Source: Dryocola boscaweniae (GTDB lineage: Bacteria > Pseudomonadota > Gammaproteobacteria > Enterobacterales > Enterobacteriaceae). Taken from it: a DNA stretch of 64,000 nucleotides. The notes below the pieces were generated by a model. The model was given only the letters and a program-made list of their open reading frames with translations, searched no databases and had not been told where the DNA came from. This document shows positions 17,031-25,797 of the stretch, in pieces. The stretch lies in assembly GCF_025215095.1 (NCBI RefSeq), contig NZ_JALHAP010000082.1, positions 1 to 64,000 on the forward strand, written 5' to 3'. Numbering within the stretch: position 1 is the stretch's first letter; each line of letters begins with the position of its first letter. A program made the position numbers and the translations under genes.

Positions 17031-17087
17031 TATTAGATTTCCGATCTTCATGAGATACGTTGCGAACTCATGAGACAACAGTAACGA

Positions 17088-18182
17088 TTAAACGTTGAAC
17101 AGGAAGTTCATCACATCGCCATCTTTCACGATGTAGTCTTTGCCTTCCGCACGCATTTTGCCCGCTTCTTTCGCGCCTTGTTCACCTTTGTAGGTAATGA
17201 AGTCTTCATAAGCGATGGTTTGCGCGCGGATGAAGCCTTTCTCGAAATCGGTGTGGATTTTACCGGCTGCCTGCGGAGCGGTTGCGCCAACCGGAATGGT
17301 CCATGCACGAACTTCTTTCACGCCAGCGGTGAAATAGGTTTGCAGGTTCAGCAGTTCATAACCGGCGCGAATAACGCGGTTAAGGCCCGGCTCTTCCAGA
17401 CCCAGCTCCGCCATGAATTCGTCACGATCTGCATCGTCCAGCTCAGCGATATCAGATTCAACGGCTGCGCAAACGGCAACAACCACAGAACCTTCGCCGG
17501 CGGCGATTTCACGCACTTTGTCCAGGTAAGGGTTATTCTCGAAACCGTCTTCATTAACGTTCGCGATGTACATGGTTGGTTTGAGCGTCAGGAAGCTCAG
17601 GTACCTGATAGCGGCCTTGTCTTCATCTGTCAGGGATTTCAGCGCGCGCAGCATGCCCGCGTTTTCAAGATGCGGCAGGCATTTTTCCAGCGCGGCCAGT
17701 TCAGCTTTTGCGTCTTTATCGCCGCCTTTGGCTTTCTTCTGCACGCGATGAATGGCGCGTTCGCAGGTATCCAGATCGGATAACGCAAGCTCGGTATTGA
17801 TAACGTCGATATCATCCGCCGGATCGACTTTGTTGTTCACGTGGATGATGTTGTCGTTCTCAAAGCAACGCACTACGTGGCCGATAGCTTCGGTTTCGCG
17901 GATGTTGGTCAGGAACTGGTTACCCAGGCCTTCACCTTTGGAAGCGCCTTTTACCAGGCCTGCGATATCCACGAATTCCATGGTGGTAGGCAGAATGCGC
18001 TGTGGTTTTACGATTTCGGCAAGCTTATCCAGACGTGGGTCCGGCATTGGCACGACGCCGGTGTTCGGCTCGATGGTGCAAAACGGGAAGTTAGCAGCTT
18101 CGATTCCCGCTTTGGTGAGCGCGTTGAACAGAGTGGATTTACCGACGTTCGGCAAGCCGACGATACCGCATTTGAATCCCAT
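17088..18182 (-). CDS. ychF: Ribosome-associated ATPase YchF/OLA1 family
   Basis: A 364-residue OBG-family P-loop protein that prefers ATP over GTP and associates with the ribosome; linked to oxidative-stress responses. The P-loop is GLPNVGKST (8-16), the G3-type segment is DIAGLVKGASKGEGLGNQFL (about 72), and the altered specificity motif is NVNED (about 200). The C-terminal TGS domain (about 280-364) includes AWTIPVGATAPQAAGKIHTDFEKGFI. Start ATG gives MGFKCGIVGLPNVG, as in E. coli. It lies downstream of pth in the same direction, as in E. coli. Confidence 0.97.
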   Translation of the reverse strand: MGFKCGIVGLPNVGKSTLFNALTKAGIEAANFPFCTIEPNTGVVPMPDPRLDKLAEIVKPQRILPTTMEFVDIAGLVKGASKGEGLGNQFLTNIRETEAIGHVVRCFENDNIIHVNNKVDPADDIDVINTELALSDLDTCERAIHRVQKKAKGGDKDAKAELAALEKCLPHLENAGMLRALKSLTDEDKAAIRYLSFLTLKPTMYIANVNEDGFENNPYLDKVREIAAGEGSVVVAVCAAVESDIAELDDADRDEFMAELGLEEPGLNRVIRAGYELLNLQTYFTAGVKEVRAWTIPVGATAPQAAGKIHTDFEKGFIRAQTIAYEDFITYKGEQGAKEAGKMRAEGKDYIVKDGDVMNFLFNV

Positions 18183-18318
18183 GGTTTAAATCACCTTAAT
18201 TGCTTGATAATCAAAGAGTTGATGTTAACTCAATGAAAAAATGTAGATAACTTTGCCTATTATACACGTAAACCGTTTATAACGGGCGGGAAATAGGCTC
18301 AGACGGCCCCCGCAGGGC

Positions 18319-18903
18319 TTACTGCGCCTTGAAAGCATGCAGACGATTAGTAGCTTTAGTCAGCCCTTCTTTAAGCCAGACTTCTGTGCAGCGCGCCGCT
18401 TCGTCTACCGCTTCATCAATCAGTTTTTGTTCGCTAAGCGGCGGTTTGCCAAGGACAAAGCCCACAACTTTGTTTTTATCGCCCGGATGGCCGATACCGA
18501 CGCGTAAGCGGTGAAAGTTAGGGTTATTGCCCAGCTTGTTGATGATGTCTTTCAGGCCGTTGTGCCCGCCGTGCCCGCCGCCGAGCTTAAACTTTGCCAC
18601 GCCCGGCGGCAGATCCAGCTCATCATGGGCTACCAGAATTTCATCCGGCGCAATACGGAAGAAGGTCGCCATAGCGCTTACGGCTTTGCCGCTCAGGTTC
18701 ATAAACGTGGTCGGCACCAGCAGGCGAACATCCTCACCGGCAAGGCTAATGCGCGCGGTATAACCGAAGAATTTCGCTTCTTCTTTCAACGACTGGTTAT
18801 GGCGTTCGGCCAGTAAATCAACATACCAGGCTCCGGCGTTATGGCGAGTCGCCGCGTATTCCGCACCCGGATTTGCCAGGCCGACAATCAATTTAATACT
18901 CAC
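18319..18903 (-). CDS. pth: Peptidyl-tRNA hydrolase
   Basis: Releases tRNA from prematurely dropped peptidyl-tRNA; essential. It has 194 residues. The conserved start GLANPGAEYAATRHNAGAWYVD carries Asn10 and catalytic His20, with Asp of HDELDLPPG near 93 and the GGHGGHNGLKDI substrate loop near 108. It lies upstream of ychF with a 136-bp gap and divergent to ychH, matching the E. coli order. Confidence 0.97.
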   Translation of the reverse strand: MSIKLIVGLANPGAEYAATRHNAGAWYVDLLAERHNQSLKEEAKFFGYTARISLAGEDVRLLVPTTFMNLSGKAVSAMATFFRIAPDEILVAHDELDLPPGVAKFKLGGGHGGHNGLKDIINKLGNNPNFHRLRVGIGHPGDKNKVVGFVLGKPPLSEQKLIDEAVDEAARCTEVWLKEGLTKATNRLHAFKAQ

Positions 18904-19114
18904 GTTTCATTTCCTGAAAAGCAGACTCAAGCCGCGTAGTTTACTGTGCTGTCAGCTTGATGACAAAGCGCAATGCGTTGGTCGACGAACTATTGAATAG
19001 TTCAATAGCTGAATCATTAGAATTTCATGCTATTCAGCAGCTTATTTGTAAGTTTTTGTCATACTTTCATTCGTAATTGTGATCGCTGGCGCACATATTT
19101 GCGGGGGGTGTTGT

Positions 19115-19122
19115 CTATACTT
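19115..19122 (+). promoter_or_regulatory. Candidate -10 element for ychH
   Basis: CTATACTT lies 58 bp before the ychH ATG and matches the sigma-S-preferred -10. In E. coli ychH is stress induced, so this is a reasonable promoter, but no -35 was clear. Confidence 0.4.
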
Positions 19123-19179
19123 TACACACAAGGAAAGGGGATATTCCCCGCCGACCCAGGAACCATCCGGAGGTGACAG

Positions 19180-19458
19180 ATGAAACGCAAAAACGCTTCG
19201 TTACTCGGTAATATTCTCATGGGGTTGGGGCTAGTCGTCATGGTGGGTGGTGTGGGTTATTCCATTTTGAACCAGCTACCTCAATTTGATTTCCCGCAGT
19301 ATTTTGCTCACGGCGCCATTTTAAGCATTTTTGTCGGCGCAGTGCTTTGGCTTGCCGGCGCGCGAGCAGGCGGACGCGAACAGGTTTGCGACAGGTATTG
19401 GTGGGTGCGCCACTATGACAAACGTTGTCGCCGCGATGAACACCACCATCATAGCTAA
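19180..19458 (+). CDS. ychH: Stress-induced inner membrane protein YchH
   Basis: A 92-residue DUF2583 protein with two membrane helices (about 8-30 and 43-62: ILMGLGLVVMVGGVGYSIL and AILSIFVGAVLWLAGA). The cytoplasmic tail has VCDRYWWVRHYDKRCRRDEHHHH, rich in His, Cys and basic residues. E. coli YchH is linked to stress survival and biofilm. The ATG has CCGGAGG upstream. It is divergent to pth and followed by an intrinsic terminator. Confidence 0.92.
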   Translation: MKRKNASLLGNILMGLGLVVMVGGVGYSILNQLPQFDFPQYFAHGAILSIFVGAVLWLAGARAGGREQVCDRYWWVRHYDKRCRRDEHHHHS

Positions 19459-19471
19459 GTATGCAATAAGC

Positions 19472-19506
19472 GAAAAAAGCTCCGCATTTGACGGAGCTTT
19501 TTTATT
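19472..19506 (+). terminator. Intrinsic terminator after ychH
   Basis: AAAAAAGCTCCG and CGGAGCTTTTTT pair perfectly around a 7-base loop, followed by TATT. Confidence 0.9.
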
Positions 19507-19808
19507 TCAGGCAGTACAAAAGCGTTAACGCCGCATTGATTTAAAAATGAACACGCTCGCGTGCTATAAGCCATAGTCCCCAAAAGAATTTGATTGTTCC
19601 TTATTTAAACCTGTCAATACATATCATTTGAGATTTATCTTAATTTAAAGTACTGTTGCCTGCCTGTTGCAGAAGTGCATCCAGTTTGCATTAAATCTAT
19701 TTTTTAATAACGCACAGTAATTATGTTTCTGATGGATGATTTCCCCACGGGAGTTAACCCAGACTGGTACTGACTGTATTTTATTATTGTTAACGATGGG
19801 GTTTTGAA
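19507..19808. other. AT-rich intergenic region before a two-gene insertion
   Basis: About 300 bp with no supported gene, clearly richer in A and T than the flanking housekeeping genes. It ends with a GGGG ribosome site for the lipoprotein gene at 19809. No defined promoter could be fixed. Confidence 0.45.
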
Positions 19809-20327
19809 ATGAATTCGGCTACAAAAAAAATTGCTGCAATTGTCTTTGCTTCTGTGGCTCTTGCCGGTTGTGCAGACAATGCGGATAAATATGCTGCGGA
19901 TGTTTATCAGGTTGGTCAACTTAATTCTAAGCAGGAAACTAAAACGGTTAATATTATTTCAATCCTGCCGGCCAAAGTTGCGGTGGATAACACCGCCAAT
20001 AAAAATACCGCTCGTAATATGGGGGCCGTCGTAGGCGCGCTGGCAGGTGCGGTTGTTGGTTTCAATACCGGCTCAAATTCTACGCTTAACGCCGTGGCGG
20101 GCGGCGCGGGCGGCGGCGTGGTTGGCTCAATGGCCAGCGCTGGCGTTAAAGATACCGTAATGGTTGATGCAGTTTCTCTGACTTATAAAGAAGATACTAA
20201 AGTTTTCACTTCGACACAGGTGGGTAAAGCTTGCCAGTTCTCCACCGGTCTGGCGGTCGTTATCACAACCAAGGCGGACGAAACCCGTATTCAACCCAAT
20301 ACCACTTGCCCGGCGGAAAAATCATAA
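19809..20327 (+). CDS. Glycine-zipper lipoprotein
   Basis: A 172-residue lipoprotein: the signal ends VALAGC (Cys21). Residues about 73-115 form a glycine-zipper hairpin (NMGAVVGALAGAVVGFNTG, then GGAGGGVVGSMASAGV), the pattern of SlyB/Rcs-type outer-membrane lipoproteins that span or insert in membranes. The C-terminal part has strands and two cysteines (about 145 and 167). It is followed directly by a DUF5384 gene. Neither gene is present at this place in E. coli, where ychH and dauA are neighbours. Function unknown. Confidence 0.75.
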   Translation: MNSATKKIAAIVFASVALAGCADNADKYAADVYQVGQLNSKQETKTVNIISILPAKVAVDNTANKNTARNMGAVVGALAGAVVGFNTGSNSTLNAVAGGAGGGVVGSMASAGVKDTVMVDAVSLTYKEDTKVFTSTQVGKACQFSTGLAVVITTKADETRIQPNTTCPAEKS

Positions 20328-20348
20328 TTGTTGTCAATGGATAAAAGA

Positions 20349-20882
20349 ATGACCATGAAAATAATGATTATTGCTTCTGTTTTGGCCGCTGTTTGCTTCA
20401 ATGCTTCCGCAAATTCCCTGCAATCGCAAATTGCAAGCGTAGCCCAGGCTGAACAATCCGGAAAAGCAGCCGAACAACGCCAGGCTGATGCATGGCAGGC
20501 CGAACAGGATCGCGCTATTCGCGCTGAAGAGAATCGTCGTGCTAATGCGGCGGCCGCGGCACGTAAGCACGCAGCGGCTGTAGAGGCTCGACGAGCCAAA
20601 GCCAACGCAGAGGCGCTCGCTGATAAAAAGCGCGACCAGTCTTTTGATGACGAATTGCGTAATCTTGAATTGCAGCGTCAAAAGCTGGCGCTTAAGCGTG
20701 AAGAAGCTCGCGTTAATCGTGAGAACGAGTATATCGACCAGGAGCTTCGTGCAAAATCCGCTGAAAGTGAAGTGACCAGGTCTCGGGCTGAAGCCAATCG
20801 CAACGTGTCTGAAGGACAGAAAAGCCTGCTTACCAGCGAAGGCGAAGCTCGCATTAAAAAAGAATCCAGTTGGTTTAATTAA
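20349..20882 (+). CDS. Periplasmic coiled-coil protein, DUF5384-like
   Basis: About 177 residues: a signal peptide (ends near CFNASANS) followed by a long charged alpha-helix rich in Ala, Glu, Arg and Gln, ending ESSWFN. Almost the whole mature protein is predicted coiled coil. It resembles the DUF5384 family by this composition. Three in-frame ATGs (20337, 20349, 20355) compete; 20349 is chosen because GGA lies 7 bases upstream. The gene follows the lipoprotein within about 20 bp, so the two are probably cotranscribed. A helical partner bridging the lipoprotein and another envelope part is possible, but only inferred. Confidence 0.7.
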   Translation: MTMKIMIIASVLAAVCFNASANSLQSQIASVAQAEQSGKAAEQRQADAWQAEQDRAIRAEENRRANAAAAARKHAAAVEARRAKANAEALADKKRDQSFDDELRNLELQRQKLALKREEARVNRENEYIDQELRAKSAESEVTRSRAEANRNVSEGQKSLLTSEGEARIKKESSWFN

Positions 20883-20894
20883 TCCATTTAATCT

Positions 20895-20933
20895 CAACAA
20901 AATAATCTCGCCGCGTGCGGGATTATTTTGTTG
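20895..20933 (+). terminator. Hairpin after the DUF5384 gene
   Basis: CAACAAAATAATC (20895-20907) and GATTATTTTGTTG (20921-20933) form a perfect 13-bp stem. The T-run is inside the right arm, so it is a probable but not standard terminator. The following 300 bp up to dauA hold no supported gene. Confidence 0.6.
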
Positions 20934-21231
20934 TAAGACAATACCTGTCATGTTTGTTTTTTGACCAGGTTCCCCTCGGGAAATCTGATTATTAACTTTG
21001 TCTTTAATATTCCTTATGCGCTGTAAATTTAACTTTGGGCGATTTTATGCGTTATGGATAAATCCAGCCGTAGGTATCTGGAATGCCGTTATCAACATTG
21101 ACGGAAGACGGCATATAAAAAATTGCGTATGTAAAAGTAAAGCGCAATGTACTGGTTGGGCTTCAAATTTAATTAAAGTGTCAGCACATTGCGTCTTCGC
21201 GGAATTTATAAAGTATTCAGCGGAGCTTTTT

Positions 21232-22905
21232 TCAGGCCTCAAGCGCGGACTGCACATCAGGGAAGAAAGCCAGGCGCCCGGGTATGGGTTTTACGCCTGC
21301 GCGGGCAAGCGTTCTTAACGGCTGGAACTCCAGATTTGTGACGCGCAGTTCACAACCTTCCGGCAGTTTTTCCACAAAGCGGCTAAACGCATCAAGCCCA
21401 CCGGCATCAAGGACCGGAACGGCATCCCATTGCAGAATAATGATGTGGTTTTGTTCTACGCGCAGACTTAAGTCGGTAAACAACCCGTCCGCTGCGGCAA
21501 AGAACAGCGGGCCGGTGACGCGTAGCGCCAGCACGCCTTTCGGCGTCGTGATATTCAGCGGCGCAAGCCTTGTCATTCTTGCGATGCGGCGCATAAACAG
21601 CAGTGAAGCCAGCACGATCCCGACGCTAATAGCAATGACCATATCGAACAGCACGGTCAGCGACATACAAATCAGCATCACGATGATGTCATCTTTCGGC
21701 GCACGCCTGAGCAGGTCGATAACTTTGTGCGCCTCGCTCATGTTCCATGCGACCATCAGCAGCAGGGCGGCCATGGCGGAAAGCGGCAGCCAGGAAAGCA
21801 GTGGAGCCAGCACCAGCAGCGCCATAATCACCAGCAGCGAGTGGATAATGGCTGCAACAGGGGAAGTCGCGCCAGCTCGCACGTTCGCAGCCGAGCGGGC
21901 TATGGCTGCCGTAGCGGTAATCCCACCAAAGAAAGGCGCGATAATATTGCCCAGCCCCTGGCCGATGAGTTCGCCGTTAGCGTTGTGTTTAGTGCCGGTC
22001 ATGCCGTCAAGAACTACAGCGCAAAGCAGGGATTCAATCGCGCCAAGCATCGCCATGGAAAACGCGGCGGGCAGAAGGGCGGTGAGAGAATCCCAGCTCA
22101 GGGTAAAGTTTGAGTCAGGAATGTTCCACGGCAGCATCAACTGCGGCAGAAGCTGGGGTATACCGTTGCCCTGGGTACCATCTGCCAGAATATAGTGGAA
22201 GCGGGAGCCGATGGTGGCGACATCCCCGCCGATTAAATGCACGATGCCCATTACGGCGCAACCCGCCAGTAGCGCAGGTAAATGGCCTGGTAACCGAATG
22301 CCCAGACGCGGCCAAAGAACTAACACGACGAGCGTCACAACGCCAATCGCGGCGTCGCCAAAATTCAGGGTCGGCATGGCCATCGCCAGCGCGGCGACTT
22401 TATTCAGATAGTGTTCCGGCACGTGCTCAAGCTGCAGGCCAAAGAAATCTTTCACCTGCATGGTGGCGATGGTGATCCCAATCCCTGAAGTAAAACCGAG
22501 CGTCACGGACAGCGGAATATATTCGATTAGGCGACCAAAGCGCGCCAGGCCAAACAGGATAAGAAACAATCCGGACATTAGCGTGGCGATAAGCAAACCC
22601 GCCAGGCCGAACTGTTGGGCAACCGGGTAAAGAATTACCACAAAAGCGGCGGTTGGGCCGGAAACGCTGTAGCGCGAACCGCCGCTCAGCGCAATGACTA
22701 TCCCGGCAACCGCCGCGGTGTAGAGTCCATATTGCGGCGCCACGCCGCTGCCGATAGCCAAAGCCATCGCCAGAGGAATAGCGATAATCCCGACGGTAAT
22801 ACCGGCGATTGCATCGCGGCTAAAACGGGCAAAGGTATATTTTTCGCGCCAGCAGGCGTCTATCAGGGCGCGAAAAGGCATAACAGGAGAAGATACGTTT
22901 TTCAC
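21232..22905 (-). CDS. dauA: C4-dicarboxylic acid transporter DauA (SulP family)
   Basis: An inner-membrane SulP/SLC26 transporter; the E. coli orthologue (YchM) imports succinate aerobically at acidic pH. The membrane domain opens with ITVGIIAIPLAMALAIGSGVAPQYGLYTA and SGPTAAFVVILYPV, and the C-terminal STAS domain (about 435-550) has the WDAVPVLDAGGLDAF segment. The start is uncertain: the frame is open to 22941, where TTG-ATG lack a ribosome site. The GTG at 22905 has GGA about 6-9 bases upstream and gives MKNVSSPVMPFRAL, aligning with the E. coli start, so it is chosen; ATG at 22938 is the alternative. Confidence 0.9.
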   Translation of the reverse strand: MKNVSSPVMPFRALIDACWREKYTFARFSRDAIAGITVGIIAIPLAMALAIGSGVAPQYGLYTAAVAGIVIALSGGSRYSVSGPTAAFVVILYPVAQQFGLAGLLIATLMSGLFLILFGLARFGRLIEYIPLSVTLGFTSGIGITIATMQVKDFFGLQLEHVPEHYLNKVAALAMAMPTLNFGDAAIGVVTLVVLVLWPRLGIRLPGHLPALLAGCAVMGIVHLIGGDVATIGSRFHYILADGTQGNGIPQLLPQLMLPWNIPDSNFTLSWDSLTALLPAAFSMAMLGAIESLLCAVVLDGMTGTKHNANGELIGQGLGNIIAPFFGGITATAAIARSAANVRAGATSPVAAIIHSLLVIMALLVLAPLLSWLPLSAMAALLLMVAWNMSEAHKVIDLLRRAPKDDIIVMLICMSLTVLFDMVIAISVGIVLASLLFMRRIARMTRLAPLNITTPKGVLALRVTGPLFFAAADGLFTDLSLRVEQNHIIILQWDAVPVLDAGGLDAFSRFVEKLPEGCELRVTNLEFQPLRTLARAGVKPIPGRLAFFPDVQSALEA

Positions 22906-22984
22906 AATGATTCCATCCGTGAGCGCATCATCTGTCATCAATGGCAGGTGAAGGAGGCCGTGCTGATAAAAGGGTCCGAAAACG

Positions 22985-23010
22985 AAAAAACCCGCCGCAG
23001 CGGGTTTTTT
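22985..23010 (-). terminator. Bidirectional-looking terminator after prs
   Basis: AAAAAACCCGC and GCGGGTTTTTT pair perfectly around CGCA. It lies just after the prs stop; on the minus strand the U-run ends prs transcription. The plus strand also has a T-run. Confidence 0.85.
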
Positions 23011-23022
23011 AAGCGAATTCGA

Positions 23023-23970
23023 TTAATGCTCGAACATCGCAGAGATTGATTCTTCATTACTGATACGGCGAATAGCTTCGGCCAGCATCCCGGACAAAGT
23101 CAGGGTGCGGACGTTTGGCAACGCTTTGATTTCATCAGACAGCGGGATGGTATCGCAAACGATAACTTCGTCGATAACCGAGTTACGCAGGTTGTGAACC
23201 GCGTTACCGGAGAAGATCGGGTGAGTTGCGTAGGCGAATACACGTTTAGCGCCGCGTTCTTTCAGCGCTTCCGCTGCTTTACACAGCGTACCGCCGGTAT
23301 CGATCATATCGTCAACCAGCACGCAGTCCCGGCCGCTCACATCACCAATGATGTGCATAACCTGAGAAACGTTAGCGCGTGGGCGACGTTTGTCGATAAT
23401 GGCCATATCGGTGTCGTTCAGCAGCTTGGCGATAGCACGAGCACGCACCACGCCGCCGATGTCCGGGGAAACCACAATGGGGTTTTCCAGACCGATTTGC
23501 AGCATATCTTCCAGCAGGATTGGGCTACCGAAGACGTTGTCTACCGGCACATCGAAGAAGCCCTGAATCTGTTCTGCGTGCAGGTCCACGGTGAGAACAC
23601 GGTCAACCCCAACGCTTGAGAGGAAGTCAGCAACCACTTTCGCGGTGATCGGTACGCGGGCAGAACGCACACGACGATCCTGACGAGCATAGCCAAAGTA
23701 AGGGATAACAGCGGTAATACGACCTGCAGAAGCGCGGCGCAGGGCGTCGACCATAACAACGAGTTCCATCAGGTTGTCATTGGTTGGTGCACAGGTGGAC
23801 TGGATGATGAAAATATCGCCACCGCGTACATTTTCGTTGATTTGTACGCTTACTTCACCGTCGCTAAAACGTCCGACGGCGGCGTCACCAAGAGAGGTGT
23901 ACAGGCGGTTGGCAATACGTTGTGCTAGTTCCGGGGTGGCGTTACCAGCAAAAAGCTTCATATCAGGCAC
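23023..23970 (-). CDS. prs: Ribose-phosphate pyrophosphokinase
   Basis: Makes PRPP from ribose 5-phosphate and ATP for nucleotides, His, Trp and NAD. It has 315 residues as in E. coli. The start is GTG (23970), with GAGG eight bases upstream, giving MPDMKLFAGNATPEL; an upstream ATG in frame adds six residues without support. Visible are the flexible loop DKRRPRANVSQVMHIIGD (about 194), the PRPP-binding loop VLVDDMIDTGGTL (about 217-229) and the His pair of HAEQIQGFFDVPVDN. It lies 130 bp downstream of ispE. Confidence 0.96.
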   Translation of the reverse strand: MPDMKLFAGNATPELAQRIANRLYTSLGDAAVGRFSDGEVSVQINENVRGGDIFIIQSTCAPTNDNLMELVVMVDALRRASAGRITAVIPYFGYARQDRRVRSARVPITAKVVADFLSSVGVDRVLTVDLHAEQIQGFFDVPVDNVFGSPILLEDMLQIGLENPIVVSPDIGGVVRARAIAKLLNDTDMAIIDKRRPRANVSQVMHIIGDVSGRDCVLVDDMIDTGGTLCKAAEALKERGAKRVFAYATHPIFSGNAVHNLRNSVIDEVIVCDTIPLSDEIKALPNVRTLTLSGMLAEAIRRISNEESISAMFEH

Positions 23971-24100
23971 GAGAAAAACCTCAGGCATGCGTCCAGTGGC
24001 GGATGGCTGCTACCGCAACAATGCGGAAGGCGGGTGGGGCAACACCCATCCAGGCGGTGTATAAAGAGCTTGATGCAACGTCTGAAACGAGGTGACGTTG

Positions 24101-24970
24101 TCACCAATACTCAGCTTGCCCGGATATGGCCTGATGCAGCGGGGAGAGATTAACGCCTCGCGCAACAAACCCATGCAGCCATTCCGGGGCTTGCTCAAGC
24201 ACCTGGCGGGCTTCGGACTCGGTGTTAAATTCAGCAAACACGCAAGCGCCGGTGCCAGTCAGGCGCGACGGCGCGTATTCTAACAGCCAGGAAAGCAGCT
24301 CATCAACCTTACGAAAACGTTTTCTTGCGATAACCTCACAATCATTACTAAATTCACAATCCAGTAACGTCTGAATTGTGCGGACTGGCGTATTTCTTGG
24401 CAGCTCAGGATCTTTAAAAATAACCGGCGTCGGAATGCTCACCCCTGGATGTGCAACCAGATACCATTTTTCTTCCGGTTCGGCTGGGGTGAGAATTTCT
24501 CCTACGCCCTCGGCAAAAGCTGCATGACCGCGAACAAAAACGGGAACGTCGGCGCCCAGCGTAACGCCCAGGGCTGCAAGTTGATCTTCACTCAGCCTGC
24601 TTTGCCAAAGATGATTTAGCGCAACCAGCACGGTAGCCGCGTTCGAAGAGCCGCCGCCAAGCCCTCCGCCCATCGGCAAACGCTTCTCTACGCTTAAGTT
24701 CGCGCCTGCGCCCGCAGGCAACGTGCCCAGCCGCTGCGCTTCGTTCATTAATAATCGCGCGGCCCGGACAATCAGATTTTCTTCGTCTGGCACGCCGGCA
24801 ACGGGCGTCAGAAGCTGAAGTTCGCCGTCCTGGCGAAGTTCGATAGTGAGGGTGTCGCCATAGTCCAGAAACTGAAACAACGTCTGTAGATTATGGTAGC
24901 CGTCCGCCCGACGGCCAGTGATGTACAGGAAAAGATTTAGTTTTGCGGGAGACGGCCAGCGGGTAATCAT
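24101..24970 (-). CDS. ispE: 4-diphosphocytidyl-2-C-methyl-D-erythritol kinase
   Basis: The fourth enzyme of the MEP isoprenoid pathway; phosphorylates CDP-methylerythritol at the 2-hydroxyl. A 289-residue GHMP kinase with the ATP loop LPMGGGLGGGSSNAA (about 95), Lys10 in SPAKLNLFLYI and Asp of GADVPVFV near 140. Its ATG overlaps the lolB stop by one base (TAATG), so translation is probably coupled. Confidence 0.96.
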   Translation of the reverse strand: MITRWPSPAKLNLFLYITGRRADGYHNLQTLFQFLDYGDTLTIELRQDGELQLLTPVAGVPDEENLIVRAARLLMNEAQRLGTLPAGAGANLSVEKRLPMGGGLGGGSSNAATVLVALNHLWQSRLSEDQLAALGVTLGADVPVFVRGHAAFAEGVGEILTPAEPEEKWYLVAHPGVSIPTPVIFKDPELPRNTPVRTIQTLLDCEFSNDCEVIARKRFRKVDELLSWLLEYAPSRLTGTGACVFAEFNTESEARQVLEQAPEWLHGFVARGVNLSPLHQAISGQAEYW

Positions 24971-25593
24971 TATTTAACGATCCAGTTATCCATTTTCAGC
25001 TTGATACGCTGGTCGCCTTCGCGCAGTTCCATATTAGAAGGCAGAGCAGGCTGCACTTTATCGTTGTAGTCGCTGTACACCACTTTCCAGGTTTTGCCGT
25101 TCTCGGTGTAATTCACTTCGCTCAGGCGATACTGGCTGTCGATTTTGTAGTCGGTCGCCTCGCCCGGCAGGCCGAGCATCCACTGACGCAGGCTGTTTAA
25201 TGGAATCGGCATGCCTGTCAGACGACCGACCATATCTTCTGCGTCCTGCGCTTCATAACGTTTGCCGTTGCGGTCAACCAGTTGCACTTTGCCCGGCTGC
25301 GCGTTCAGTTCAAGTTCAGTGCTGCCAAGCGGATTGGTAAGCAATAAACGATATCTGTCCGGCGCGGTTTGTTGCCAGTTAAAACGCGCATATACCTTTT
25401 GGCTATCGGAAAGATAAGCAAAAGCGCCACGCGTCTGGTATTGGGTGATTTTTTGTACTTGTTGCTGGTGTTGTAACCACTGCGGCGAGTCCGGACTTTT
25501 GCCAGGTCCGGTCGGTTGATTGATAGCACACCCGGCCAGGACCAGGCTTGCGAGTGGCAGAAGGCGCATCAGACGGGCTTTAGGCATGATCAT
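24970..25593 (-). CDS. lolB: Outer-membrane lipoprotein receptor LolB
   Basis: Accepts lipoproteins from LolA and inserts them in the outer membrane; essential. It has 207 residues with lipobox LVLAGC (Cys22). Family landmarks are the QYQTRGAFAYLSDSQKVYARFNWQQ strand pair, LLLTNPLGSTELEL, and the GLPGEATDY and KLKMDNWIVK ends. Leu-rich loops typical of the lipoprotein-binding cavity are present. Two ATGs (25593 and 25587) compete; the first is nearer the AAGGA. Divergent to hemA, as in E. coli. Confidence 0.95.
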   Translation of the reverse strand: MIMPKARLMRLLPLASLVLAGCAINQPTGPGKSPDSPQWLQHQQQVQKITQYQTRGAFAYLSDSQKVYARFNWQQTAPDRYRLLLTNPLGSTELELNAQPGKVQLVDRNGKRYEAQDAEDMVGRLTGMPIPLNSLRQWMLGLPGEATDYKIDSQYRLSEVNYTENGKTWKVVYSDYNDKVQPALPSNMELREGDQRIKLKMDNWIVK

Positions 25594-25797
25594 AGCGGCT
25601 ACAAATCCTTAGAAATCGTTATTGTGGTTAACCGTTTATGCTAGCGGTGCGTTGGCAGGGCGTCTACGGTCAAGTTGTCTTAAATCATAAATTAGGCTGA
25701 TACTCATCAAGGGGTGGCTCTCTTTTATTGACCGCCCGCATCCTGTATGATGCGCCAAGTCAATTCTTATCAACATCGGTATTACTCAGACCGCTCA

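Noticed and set aside
20998..21318. 106-codon open frame between the DUF5384 gene and dauA
   Set aside because: It overlaps the dauA 3' end in antisense, lacks a ribosome site and has odd composition; no family recognised.
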